NCBI RefSeq assembly: GCF_009730915.1
Contig: NC_052479.1
Location: 10,964,203 to 11,028,202, forward strand
DNA length: 64,000 nt
Direction of reading: 5' to 3'
Origin: Dioscorea cayenensis subsp. rotundata
Taxonomy: Eukaryota > Streptophyta > Magnoliopsida > Dioscoreales > Dioscoreaceae
Positions within the stretch are counted from its first letter, which is position 1, and each line of letters starts with the position of its first letter. A model generated the notes under the pieces. It searched no databases and was not told where the DNA came from. It saw nothing but the letters and a program-made list of their open reading frames with translations. Both the position numbers and the translations under genes were made by a program. Shown in pieces: positions 46,026 through 57,560 of the stretch.

Positions 46026-47513
46026 TGATAAACGCCTAAATGTATGTATTTTATATGTATTAATCGTGTATTATTTGTGAACATGTTAATGAATTGATGC
46101 CCGTTTTATGTCTAAATTGGTTATTTCGGTGTTGCAGGTCTTAAATGAGTCAAACGATGCTCAAAAATGTAAATCGGATGAAGTCGAAATCAAAAACGGC
46201 ATTTTTGGGGTCCCGGCACTTGGCTCTTAAATGAGCAACACTGTAGCAGGTCATTGTTCTTGCTGCGGCATTTGGCTGGGAGTTTCACGGGCTCCATGCG
46301 CCCGCATGGATGCCCGTGAGGTTCTGTCGGAAATTCTCAAGGCTCGGGACTGCAAAAAAACACTCGTAGCATAAAAATCATGAGCTGAGTACTGTAGCAC
46401 CGACATGTTTTCTGGGCATTTGGCTGTGAGCTTCACGGGCTCCATGCGCCCGCATGGACTGACGGGATTTAAATAGAACATGATTTTCTAGGGCAATGGG
46501 AGAGCTTTTTGGGGGAGTTTTTCTCTTGGGCCTCTAGGGGCCGCCCCCACTCTTCCCACCGGGCGATCATCGTGCAAGGCTTCACCAAGAGGGAGACAAA
46601 CTTTGAAGGAGAAGATAGGGAGAAGATCCTAGGTATCAAAAAGTATCATTTGAGGGGAGATCTCTTCAAATCTTCAAGATCTTCACCATCTAAGGGGATC
46701 TAAAGCTAGAGGGAGTAGTTCTTACTTCTTTTCATCTTTATTTGTTCCTTGGATTTGTATGAGTGGTCCTCTTTCATGAGGCACTAACTTGTTTGTAATT
46801 TGGATGATCATCTTTATTGATGTATTGTTGGATGTTGTATTTCTTTTATGGAAACTTGTAGTTTGTGGTTCAAGTCTTGTGTACTTTGATGTGTTGATTT
46901 GCATGAGAACTCAGATTTCAACTTCTAGGTTGTACTTGGTTGCGTGACCATCGCCCTTGTACTAGACACACTTGGCTTGGAAGGGATCCATGTACAAATA
47001 CACCGTGACCATCGGGTATTTTGTACCCCTCCAAAGAATTAGGGTTGGACCTAGTTTGAGTATCGACTCCGATTAGAGATTTCCCGAGTGTAATGCAATC
47101 ATACGAGGATTTGGGCGAGGCGATTCTGACCCAATACTTGTATGGGATTAGGGGTTCAATTGCCGTGACCATCGGGTTGAGCTAATTTAGGATTCTCTTG
47201 GCCCAACTACCATCTCGCATTTCATCCCTAAATTCAGGACCTAATGACAACCCTAGGGGGATTCGTTGTCCAAATCACTCCCTTAACTGCTTTGATTCTC
47301 CCTTGAGTTCGTACTGTGTGTAGTAGTACCCCGGATTTCATTGTAGTTAATTCTTTCTCTTTTTATAATTACTATTCATCTTTCGGAGTGTTAGGCTAGG
47401 AAATAGACGAAAGGGAAGTAATAGTAGCTCCTTGGGCCCAGGGAATACGACCCTCTCGTGCTCGCACGAGAGGTATTACTTGACGACTCCGTGCACTTGC
47501 GGATCTCTCACCA
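46026..47513 (+). repeat. 5' LTR of element A
   Basis: Starts TGATAAACGCC and ends CTCTCACCA. It has an inverted-repeat motif GGGCTCCATGCGCCCGCATG near 46437-46457. It differs from the 3' LTR mainly by indels; for example it lacks a block of about 38 bases present at 52217-52254 in the 3' LTR, where TTTGTAATTTGGAT-like direct repeats flank the loss. Confidence 0.88.
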
Positions 47514-47519
47514 AGTTTT

Positions 47520-47537
47520 TGGCGCCGTTGCCGGGGA
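47520..47537 (+). promoter_or_regulatory. Primer binding site of element A
   Basis: Six bases after the LTR comes TGGCGCCGTTGCCGGGGA, which is the complement of the 3' end of plant tRNA-Asp including CCA. It would prime minus-strand DNA synthesis. Confidence 0.9.
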
Positions 47538-47691
47538 CACAAGGAATACTAGGAAAACCTGTAGTCTATTGCTCTAGTCATTTATCTTTGTTGTTGTAAA
47601 TATCTATCTTTGTAAATATTTATTTTGTTTCTTTTATCTTTTCTTTGATAGCTTACTATTGTTAGTTTTATTCTTTTTATTACACAGGGCC

Positions 47692-48998
47692 ATGGACTTC
47701 GAAGAAAAATTATTGGCGGCCAAAATGTATGCGCTTGAAAATGAGATGGAAGAATTAAGTGCCATGAGAGCACATCAAGCGATCCGGCCATGGATTTTTC
47801 AAGAAAGATTATTGGCCGCTAAAAATGTATGCACTTGAAAAGCAAATGGAAGAATTGGATGCCAAGAGAGCAAGCCATAGCAATCAAGTACAATCGATGT
47901 TTATAATCCATATTGGGGAGGACACCCGCATTCTTCGACACATCATCATACTCAACAATGGGAGTATCCTCACCGGGGATTGCTACAAGAACCCTCCCTC
48001 AAGATTCGTGGCATTATCATCCTCCGATCGTTCATACTAAGCCACTTAATGAATGGGGATTCAATACGCAAGATGTGTTCGCAAGATTCATGATGCAAAC
48101 TGATGCTGAATTTAAAGCCATGAATACTACAATTTCTAATGTCGGACTATCTTTTGAAGATTTGGTGAACAAGATAGGAGAGTCTTCCAAAGAATTGAGC
48201 AAATTGCCACCATCTATTGAAGCCCTATCTGAGAATGGCACAAGGAATAAAGAGGATAATAGTAAAATTGAGGGGGAAACCAATATTGAGGTGTTGGAGG
48301 TTGAAGAAGCAAATGATGTATCATTAATACCTTTTGAGCAAATGATAGAAGTTCCACCTCAATGGGGAATTGAAGAAGAAAAGGGGGAGGATGACATCAT
48401 GGCCATAGAAACATGTGAGGAAGTAGAAGAAACTCCATCGACCACATTTGAAGATACTACTTGCCTCAACATTGATTTTTCCATCTACCCATCAATTTTA
48501 GTCAAGTGCAAAAACAAAATTCCGGGAATTGTATTCGAAGATGTGGGTACTAAGCTAAGATCATCGTTGAACCCACCAATGCCAGGCTTGGACAATTCCC
48601 AACCAAAGATTTTTCCTTGGCGGCCCAAGCAAACTTTATGGGCCATTGAAGTTTATCAAACCATGGTTGAGAAAAAAATTGTGGATAGGATGTTGAAGCC
48701 CTCAATTAATCCACCTATGCAAGGCTTGACAATTTCTCAACCAAACTTGTTCCCTTGGAGACCCAAACAATGGTTATGGGTAGTTCAAGGCAATTTGACA
48801 ATGGTCGAGGAAGAAAATTCGGGTAGGAGGTTGAAGCCATCCAAGGACCCGCCCATGCCAAGCTTGAACAATTCTCGACCGAACCTTTTTCCATGGAAGC
48901 CCAAGCAACTTTGTGGTGGCATACTCGAAAAGGAATTTTTTTGTCGGGACCAAAGAAGAAGCGGGAGGAGGTTCAAACCATCTAAGGATCCGCCCTAA
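47692..48998 (+). pseudogene. Decayed gag-like reading frame of element A
   Basis: A start at 47692 opens a frame that soon shifts: a segment containing LLAAKMYALENEMEEL is followed by a near-copy with MYALEKQMEELDAKRA in another phase (one extra A near 47825). After two more shifts the frame 47913-48998 is open for 361 codons. It reads LNEWGFNTQDVFARFMMQTD, FEDLVNKIGESSKEL, then an acidic part (EEVEETPSTTFED) and finally the repeated FPW module. The early part has the look of a plant retrotransposon gag N-terminus with coiled-coil character; no CCHC zinc knuckle is visible. The middle acidic stretch is variable between A and B. The product is not otherwise known to me. Confidence 0.6.
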
Positions 48999-49110
48999 GC
49001 TTAAATTGCACAACTCCGGCCCAAGCTTTTTTCCTTGGAGGCCAAAAGGTAACTTGTGCTTGGCCTTCAACTTGACACCATCCCGTAAGGTACAATTTAT
49101 TTTTTTCTTG
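48560..49110 (+). repeat. 138-base tandem module encoding FPW-PK repeats (element A)
   Basis: Four units with the core NSxPxxFPW[RK]PK. The CCTTGG or CCATGG that encodes Pro-Trp lies at 48615, 48753, 48891 and 49033, so the period is 138, 138 and 142 bases (46 codons, the last unit shifted in frame). Each unit begins near PPMxxL and ends near RxLKPS. The unit was probably amplified inside the element; element B has four equivalent units. Confidence 0.8.
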
Positions 49111-49187
49111 GTAGTTCCTATGCCAATTCTAGCCGGGATGAATACACCGTCTTCAAGCCTCCCTAAGGTAAGATAAAAGGTACGTCG

Positions 49188-49232
49188 AGCTAATGACGTT
49201 AAACAAGCGCTTCTTGGGAGGCAACCCAAGTT
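49188..49232 (+). other. Conserved segment after the coding region of element A
   Basis: GACGTTAAACAAGCGCTTCT followed by TGGGAGGCAACCC. A similar GCGCTT-GGGAGGCAACCCA motif is common downstream of gag or pol in plant Tat/Athila-type elements. The A and B copies agree here (B at about 56917-56960). It has a short potential hairpin (TTGGGAGG...CAACCCAA). Confidence 0.6.
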
Positions 49233-49481
49233 TCAAATCCTTTGTTTTTTCCATTTTTCGTATTCTAGTTTCTTGTTGAGTTTAATTAGTTGTGTTTATT
49301 GTTGTGTTATGTTCGTATGTTTGTTGGTTTGAATGGTCCGTGCTTATCTTATATTTGTGAGTCTTATCTAGTGGATGAGCGTTGTTTGATTGTGTTTCAA
49401 TGCATGTTTTCGTGTTGTAGATGTTGTAAACTAGTTTTGTTCTAAGTTACATGGGAGTCATGCCAAAATTTTATTTTTACA

Positions 49482-49515
49482 GGTCCATACGGGCTGTATA
49501 CGGCCCGTATGGACC
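49482..49515. repeat. Palindromic hairpin 1 of element A
   Basis: A 34-base inverted repeat: GGTCCATACGGG and CCCGTATGGACC enclose CTGTATACGG. The arms are perfect. Element B has the counterpart at 56630-56663 with one arm mismatch. Confidence 0.9.
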
Positions 49516-49602
49516 ATTTTTCTGCTCCCCAGGGGCCTCACGGGTGCCATGCGCCCTGTGAGGGGCTTACTGCCTCATGGGCTAGAGAAGGACGAAATCC
49601 TC

Positions 49603-49632
49603 ACGGGCTCCATGCGCCCGCATGGAGCCCGT
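49603..49632. repeat. Palindromic hairpin 2 of element A
   Basis: A 30-base inverted repeat with perfect 14-base arms (ACGGGCTCCATGCG and its complement) and a CC loop. The B copy at 56515-56544 has one changed arm base. Shorter forms occur in the LTRs near 46437, 51847 and 59755. Confidence 0.9.
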
Positions 49633-51415
49633 ATGGCTTTGCTGGGCTGAAATTTCCAGCCTTTATGTAGCCACCTTTTCTCTCCCTTGTTCTCACTCGC
49701 TTTTTCATCCGTTTTTCTTTCATTCTTTCACCATTTTTCTTCATTTTTCTTCCTCTTCACTCCTCTCCTACCTCTTCCAACTTAGATCTTGTTGATTAAT
49801 TGAAGTTTTACCATCTATTTCACCGATCTTCATCGATTCAAGCTTTGAAGCCCAAGTTTTTGTTGTGGAGCAACCTTGCCTCTTCTTCTTGATTGTGCAT
49901 GCATATCTTACTTTAAACCATGAGGAATGTTGTATGGTTGTTTGATCCTTAATTTATTTAAATTTTTATCCATGGTTTGTAAATTTTTGGGCTTCAAAAT
50001 CTGGGGAAATTCTTGCCAAATTTCAATCTGTGCTACAGTAACTTTTGAATGTTGCTTATCTTGAATTTGTTTGACACTTGTAGCATCCTTGAAACCCCCT
50101 AGAAACACTTGCACTAGAGAGATTTAGACATCATGATCTTAATTGAACAAAGAACTTGCATGGACTTTTGTTTTCATAGCTTTTTAGAGTTTTTGTTTGT
50201 GTGTGCTCCCTACATATTCCTTGGTGAGATGAACTATTCTTTTTTTTGACATGTGCAGGACTATCAGGATATGAGCTTCATTCTCACCACCCTTCAAGAA
50301 TTCATTCTACCCCTTGTTCATGCATGCATTGCACAATCTTCATTAAACAAATGGGGCAGTCTCTTTACCCTTCCCTTTCTTGCTTTATTTAATTATTATG
50401 AATTCTATACCATGTTCTACTGATTAGTGTACATTGAGGGCAATGTACGATTCTAGGTGTGGGGATGGGTTATTTGCATGCTTACTTCACCCAAAGTGAT
50501 AGCTATGATTTATTGTTAGGAACCTCCTGGCTTGAATGAATGATAATAATGAGTTGTAAGGTTATTTGTGCTATAAGGAAGTCATGTTTTTCTTTCTAGT
50601 GCTTTCTTCATAGCTTTGACACGTTGTTTCTACCTTGTCTACCCCCGCTAACCCATCGCTTTGATTTAAAGTGTTAGAATGGTAAATTCATCCCTCAATG
50701 GTCTTTTACGAGCTTTTTGGTTCTTTTTGTTCATTTTTGCTTTATCACTAAGTGAAGTTTTTGCATGAAGGTGTTCAGGAGACATGTATATATTTGTTAT
50801 CTTAGAAAAACAAAAACAAAAAGAGAGAAAAATTTGAAAAAATGAAAATGAGTCTATGTCAAGATTCCTCCGCTAATTTGGCATGAATGCGTCTATGTAG
50901 ACTGTGAATCAAGTAGGTTGGGTGGCTCTTGTGCCTAATCAGCATGTGCATCCTTCTGAAAGATTATAAAATATTTTGCACAGTCTACGTTAGGCGGACT
51001 CGAAAAATGAAATGAAAAAAAAAAAAAGAGAAATATTTGTTCTCCTGGACTCAATCATGCATTCACTGAGATATTAAAGTATTGAATGTGGACCGAAGGA
51101 ACTCTTGACCTACTATTGAGGGTGTCTTTAACATTTCTAACACTCGGTAGTCATTGAACGTGGTGTGAATGGGGAGAGCGAGGGATGAAGCATACACACA
51201 CTCACGGGGAAAGCACTCTAAAGGAATCATGACTATCTCTACTCGAGTCGGTTATTGTACAACTCATTTTCTTGAACTCATTTCAACTCGTGCTCGTGGG
51301 GTTCTTCACTATTTGAGCTTTGAGGTCGTACATTTAGCCGCTTTATCATTTTTGCCCTTATTCTTTTCATGTGTGTTTGCTTGGGGACAAGCAAACGCTT
51401 AGGTGTGGGGATATT

Positions 51416-52973
51416 TGATAAACGCCTAAATGTATGTATTTTTTATATGTATTAATCGTGTATTATTTGTGAACATGTTAATGAATTGATGCCCGCTTTT
51501 ATGTCTAAATTGGTTATTTCGTGTTGCAGGTCTTAAATGAGTCAAACGATGCTCAAAAATGTAAATCGGATGAAGTCGAAATCAAAAACGGCATTTTTTT
51601 GGGGTCCCGCGATCAGTAGCAACAATGTAGCGGAACTGTAGCAGGTCATTGTTCTTGCTGCGGCATTTGGCTGGGAGTTTCACGGGCTCCATGCGCCCGC
51701 ATGGATGCCCGTGAGGTTTGCTGGAAATTCTCAAGGCTCGGGACTGTAGCAAAAACACTGTAGCATAAAATAATGTAGTAAATTACTGTAGCTGAGTACT
51801 GTAGCACCCGACATGTTTTCTGGGCATTTGGTCATGAGCTTTCACGGGCTCCATGCGCCCGCATGGAGCCCGCATGGACCGACGGGATTTAAATAGAACA
51901 TGATTTTCTAGGGCAAAGGGAGAGCTTTTTTGGGGAGTTTTTTCTTGGGCCTCTAGGGCCGCCCCCACTCTTCCCACCGGGCGATCTCATCGCGAAGGCT
52001 TCACCAAGAGGGAGACAAACTTTGAAGGAGAAGATAGGGAGAAGATCCTAGGTATCAAAAAGTATCATTTGAGGGGAGATCTCTTCAAATCTTCAAGATC
52101 TTCACCATCTAAGGGGATCTAAAGCTAGAGGGAGTAGTTCTTACTTCTTTTCATCTTTATTTGTTCCTTGGATTTGTATGAGTGGTCCTCTTTCATGAGG
52201 CACTAACTTATTTGTGATTTGGATATGATGAACTCTAGGGTTGATTGTTTGTAATTTGGATGATCATCTTTATTGATGTATTGTTGGATGTTGTATTTCT
52301 TTTATGGAAACTTGTAGTTTGTGGTTCAAGTCTTGTGTACTTTGATGTGTTGATTTGCATGAGAACTCAGATTTCAACTTCTAGGTTGTACTTGGTTGCG
52401 TGACCATCGCCCTCTTGTACTAGACACACTTGGCTTGAAGGGATCCATGTACAAATACACTCGTGACCATCGGGTATTTTTGTACCCTCCCAAAGCAATT
52501 AGGGTTGGACCTAGTTTGAGTATCGACCCTCGATTAGAGATTTCCCCGAGTGTAATGCAATCATACGAGGATTTGGGCGGAAGCGATCTCGACCCAATAC
52601 TTGTATGGGATTAGGTTCAATTGCCGTGACCATCGGGTCGAGCTAATTTAGGATTCTCTTGGCCCAACTACCATCTCGCATTTCATCCTAAATTCAGGAC
52701 CTAATGACAACCCTAGGGGGATTCGTTGTCCAAATCACTCCCTTTAACTGCTTGATTCTCCCTTGAGTTCAGTATTGTGTAGTAGTACCCCTGATTTCAT
52801 TGTAGTTAATTCTTTCTCTTTTTATAATTACTATTCATCTTTCGGAGTGTTAGGCTAGGAAATAGACGAAAAGGGAAGTAATAGTAGCTCCTTGGGCCTG
52901 TGAGATACGACTCTCTCGTGCTCGCACGAGAGGTATTACTTGACGACTCCATGCACTTGCGGATCTCTCACCA
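51416..52973 (+). repeat. 3' LTR of element A
   Basis: 1558 bases, TGATAAACGCC to CTCTCACCA, followed by GGTGT. It carries the block absent from the 5' LTR. The terminal CACTTGCGG motif is shared with all other LTRs in the window. Confidence 0.88.
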
Positions 52974-52978
52974 GGTGT

Positions 52979-53243
52979 TTATAAGTTTTTTTGTAGCTTG
53001 GCCGATCGATGTCTCATATTCTTCTTGCTAGGTTCTGTCTTCCTTCCTTTGTGGTATAACTCTGCCTATTCATCAGTGTCCTTTAGTTGACAGGTACAAC
53101 CAAGAAAGACAAAAAAGAAGTGCCCCCTTGTTGTGCACCTGATAAGCTATAGACAAGGCTAGTGGTTAAAGGAAATGGATAACATTCTAGGAGTGCTAAC
53201 TGGGATTGGAGTTTTTCTTCTGTGGGGAGGATTATCACAGGAG
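52979..53243. other. Spacer between elements A and B
   Basis: About 265 bases of pre-existing DNA between the two insertions. It contains the tail of the frame split by element A (to about 53092) and the head of the frame split by element B (from 53175). Nothing else was recognised. Confidence 0.6.
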
Positions 53244-53248
53244 GAGAG

Positions 53249-54807
53249 TGATGCGAAATCCGCAAGTGCACGGAGTTGTCAAGTAATACCTCTCACGCAA
53301 GCATGAGAGGGTCATATTCCCTGGGCCCATGGAGCTAATATTACTTCCCTTTCATCTATTTCCTAGCCTAACACTCCGAAAGATGAATAGTAATTATAAA
53401 AAAAGAAAGAATTAACTACAATGAAATCCGGCGTACTACTACACACAATATGAACTCAAGGGAGAATCAAACAAAGCGAAGGGAGTGATTTGGACAATGA
53501 ACTCCCTAGGGTTGTCATTAGATCTTGAATTTAGGATGAAATGCGAGATGGTAGTTGGGCCAATAGATTCCATAATTAGCTAAACCCGATGGTCACGGCA
53601 ATTGAATCCCTAATCCCATACAAGTATTGGGTCGAATCGTCCCCCAAATCCTGTATGATTGCATTACACTCTGTGGAAATCTCTAATCGTGGTCGATACT
53701 CAAACTAGGTCCAACCCCTAATCGCCGGACGGGTACAAAATACCTCGATGGTCACGTGTATCCGCATATGGATCCCTTCCAAGCCAAGGCGCTCTAGTAC
53801 AAGGGCGATGGTCACGCAAATCCAAGTACAACCTAGAAGTTGAAAATACGTAGTTCTTATGCAAATCAACACATCAAAGTACACAAGGCTTGAACCACAA
53901 AACTACAAGAGATTCCATAAAAGAAATACAACATCTAACAAAGCATCAATAAAAGATGATCATCCAAATTACAAAACAATCAACCCTAGTGTTCATCATA
54001 TCCAAATCACAAATAAGTTATCGCCTCATGATAGAGGACCACTCATACAAGTCCAAGGAACAAATAAACAAGAAAAAGAAGTAAGAACTACTCCGCCTCA
54101 GCTTTTAGATCCCCTTGGATGGTGAAGGTCTTGAAGATTTGAAGAGATCTCCCTCAAATGATGCCTTGACGCCTAGGATCTTCTCCCAATCTTCTCCCTC
54201 CAAAGCTTGACTTCTCTTGGTCAAGTCTTGCTAGTAGATCACCGGGCGGAAGAGTGGGGCGACGGCCTCAAGAGGCCCAAGAGAAAATCGCCCCTCCAAA
54301 AGCTCTCCCTTTGCCCTACAAAATCGCCCCTTTATATCCCGTGTGCAGTCCATAGGGCTCCATGCGCGCGATGGAGTCGTGAAGCCACCGGTGTTTCGGC
54401 ACTGAGAAAATGCGCCGGTGCTACACAAGACTCATCTACATTGATTTACTACATTGTTCTTTCTTCAGTGTTTTTGCTGCAGTGCCGAGGGTTGTGAAAT
54501 TCCAGCAATCCTCATGGGCACCCATGCGGGCGCATGAAGCCCGTGAAGCTCACAAACAATATCCGCGAAAGATGAATAGTGACCCCCGCCATGTAACAAC
54601 ACTACAGGTCTTCGGAACTCCAAAAATGCCGCTTTTGGTGTCTAATTCATCCAATTTGTATTTTTTTGAGCTTGCTCGCTCTTTTCAGATCCGCAACAAT
54701 CGAATAACCAAAATTACACTTAAACGGGCATCAATTCATTAAAAATATATCACAAAGTAATATAAGATTAATACGATGAAAATACATATACATTTAGGCG
54801 CTTATCA
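53249..54807 (-). repeat. 3' LTR of element B
   Basis: 1559 bases, read in the minus direction from TGATAAGCGCC (54807) to GCGCATCA-type end (53249). The variant CACTTGCGGATTTCGCATCA end differs from the CTCTCACCA end of element A. Confidence 0.87.
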
Positions 54808-56979
54808 AACATCCCCTATACCTAAGCGCTTGCTTGTCCTCAAGCAAACACACATGAAAGAATAGGGGCAAGAAGATAAACGGCTAAATGTACGACCTCA
54901 AGCTCAAATAGTGAAGAGCCCCACAAGCATAGATGAAATGAAATCAAGAAAATGAGTTGCACAATAACCAACTTAGTAAAGATAGTCATGAGTCCTCAAG
55001 AGTGCTTTCCTCGTGAGTGCGTGTATATACTTCTTCCCTCGCTCTTCCTATTCATTCCACATTCAATGATTACCGTGTGAAAATGTTAAAGACACCCCTC
55101 AATGGCAAGTCAAAAGTCCTTTGGTCTACAATCCATACTCTAACTTCTAAGTGAATGCATGATAGAGTCCAAGAGAATAAGCATTTTTCATTTTCATTTT
55201 TCATCGAGTCCGCCTAACGACTCCAGTATAAAAATATCTTATAATCTTTCAAAAAGGATGCACATGCTTGATCGTGCACAAAGAGCCACCCAACCTACTT
55301 GATTACAGGGTCTCACATAGACGCATTTATGCTAAATTAGCAGAGGAATATCGACATAGACTCATTTTTCATTTTTCATTTTTTATTTTTTTATTTTTTT
55401 ATTTATTTTTTTTAAGACAAAGCAAAATGAACAAAAGAACCAAAAGCTCTTAAAAGACCATTGAGTGATGAATTTACCACTCTAACACTTTAAATCCAAG
55501 CAGTGAGTTAGCTAGGGCAAACAAGGTAGAAGTTCTGTGTCAAAGTTCCGAAGAAAGCCTTAGAGAGAAAACATGACTTCCTTATAGCACAAATAACACT
55601 ACAACTCATTACTATCATTCATTCAAGCCGGAGGTTCTTAACAATAAATCATAGCTATCACCGGTGAAGTAAGCATACAAATAACCCGTCCCTCACTACC
55701 TAGAATCGTGACATTGCCCTCAATGTACATTAATCGAGAACATGCGTGAGAATTCGTAATAATTAAATCAAGCATGAAAGTGAAGGGTAAAGAGACCCGC
55801 CCCATTTTGTTGATGAAGATTGTGCAATACATGCATGAACAAGGGGTAGGTTCAATTGTTGAGGGGTGGTGAGAATGAAGCTCATATCTTGAGTCTTGTA
55901 AATGTCAAAAGAAACATAGTTCATCTCACCAATGAATATGTAGGGAGCACACACAAACAAACACTCTAAAAAACTATGAAAACAAAATAACATGCAAGTT
56001 CTTTGTTCAATCAATATCATGATGTCTAAATCTCTCTAGTGCAAGTGTTTCTTGGGGTTATCAAAGATGCTACAAGTGTCATACAAATTCAATATAAGCA
56101 ACATTCAAAAGTTACTGTAGCACGGACTGAAAATTTGAAAGAATTCCCCCTGTTTTTGAAGCCCAAAAATTTACAAACCATTGATATAAATTTAAATAAA
56201 TCAAGGATCAAACAACCATACAACATTCCTCATGGTTCAAAGTAAGATAAGCATGCACAATCAAGAAGAAGAGGCAAGGTTGCTCCAAAACAAAAACTAG
56301 GGCTTCAAAGCTTGAATCGATGAAGATTGGTGAGATAGATAGTAAAACTGCAATTAATTCACAAGATCTAAGTTGGAAGAGATAGGAGAGGAGTGAAGAG
56401 GAAGAAAAATGAAGAAAAATGGTGAAAGAATGAAAGAAAACGGATGAAAAACGAGTGAGAACAAGGGAGAGAAAGGTGGCTACTTAAGGCTGGAAATTCC
56501 AACCCGCAAGCCATACGGGCTCCATGCTGGCGCATGGAGCCCGTGAGGGTTTTTGTCCTTTTCTAGCCCTTGAGGCAGTAAGCCTCACGGGCGCATGGCA
56601 CCCTTAAGGCCCCTGGGGAGCATAAAAATGGTCTATACGGGCCGTATACAGCCCGTATGGACCTGGAAAATCAAAATTTTGGCATGGGCTCACATGCAAT
56701 TTAGAACAAAACTAATTTACAACATCTATAACCCCAAAATATGCATTGAAACACAACCAAACAACGTCAAAGCACTAGATAAGATTCACAAATATAAGAC
56801 AAGCATGGATCATTCAAACAAACAAAAAAATACAAACACAACACAAACACAAGCTTTTATGAATAAACTCAACAAACATGTAAAATATGAAAAATGAAAC
56901 ATGAATAATTTGAAACTTGGGTTGCCTCCCAAGAAGCGCTTGTTTTACGTCATTAGCTCGATGTACCTCTTTTCTTACC

Positions 56980-57560
56980 TTAGGGAGGCTTGAAGACGGT
57001 ATGTTCATCCCGGCTAGAATTGGCATAAGAACTACCGAAAAAATGAAAACGTACCTTACGGGATGGTGTCAAGTTGAAAGCCAAGCACGAGTTACCTTTT
57101 TGGTCTCCATGGAAAAAAAGCTTGGGCCGAGTTGTGCAATTTAAACTTGGGCGGCTCCTTAGATGGCTTAAGCATCCTCCCCACTCTTCCGTGGTCCCGG
57201 CAAGAATTTCCTTTGAGTAGCCCACCACAAAGTTGCTTGGGCCTCCATGGAAAAAAAGGTCTCGCTCGAGAATTATTCAAAGTTGGTATGGGTGGGTCCT
57301 TGACCTGTTTCAACCTCCCTACCCAAATTTTCTTCCCTCGACCAATGTCAAATTGCCTTGAACTACCCATAAGTGTTGTTTGGGCCTCCAAGGGAACAAG
57401 TTTGGTTGAGAACTTGTCAAGCTTTGCATAGGTGGGTTAATTGGAGGCATAAACATCCTATCCATAATTTTTTTCTCAACCCTCTGCTGTGATGAGCTTG
57501 AATGGCCCACAAAGTTTGCTTTCGCCGCCAAGGAAAAATCTTTGGTTGGGAATTGTCCAA
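56980..57560 (-). repeat. 138-base tandem module encoding FPW-PK repeats (element B)
   Basis: Four units; the CCAAGG or CCATGG complement of the Pro-Trp codons lies at 57528, 57388, 57245 and 57107 (spacing 140, 143 and 138). Small indels put the units in different frames. The number of units equals that in element A, so the array existed in their common source. Confidence 0.75.

Larger units (their letters stand above)
49233..51415 (+). other. Long untranslated interior of element A
   Basis: About 2.2 kb with no open frame of coding appearance. It carries the two hairpins at 49482-49515 and 49603-49632 and a purine-rich GGTGTGGGGATA tract (about 51402-51413) next to the 3' LTR that can serve as polypurine tract. 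A poly-A run lies at 51017-51027. Confidence 0.6.
46026..52973 (+). mobile_element. Non-autonomous LTR retrotransposon A
   Basis: A complete element of 6948 bases flanked by perfect GGTGT duplications (46021-46025, 52974-52978). It has a 5' LTR (46026-47513), a tRNA-Asp-type primer binding site, a 3902-base interior, and a 3' LTR (51416-52973). The interior carries a decayed gag-like region and long untranslated DNA, with no protease, reverse transcriptase, RNase H or integrase that I can see, so mobilisation would need a partner element. The primer site type and a GCGCTTCTTGGGAGGCAACC motif (49206-49225) are usual in Tat/Athila-type Ty3/gypsy elements, so I place it there tentatively. Element B is a second copy in opposite orientation. 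Confidence 0.9.
45802..53092 (+). pseudogene. Unidentified reading frame split by element A
   Basis: A frame from 45802 runs open to the insertion point at 46025. If element A and one GGTGT copy are ignored, the same frame resumes at 52979 and stays open through a hydrophobic stretch with LIFFLLGSVFLPLWY to TGA near 53090, about 112 codons in all. I do not recognise the product. The start lies in the psbC-linked repeat, so the frame could be chimeric or a chance opening. The span given includes element A. Confidence 0.35.

Noticed and set aside
48560..49110. Regularly spaced repeats, possible CRISPR array
   Set aside because: The period is 138 bases with coding-type divergence and no short identical repeats; it is a tandem protein module in a eukaryotic transposon.
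48774..49229. Antisense frame of 151 codons
   Set aside because: Antisense of the FPW-module array of element A; the sense strand and its element B counterpart explain it.
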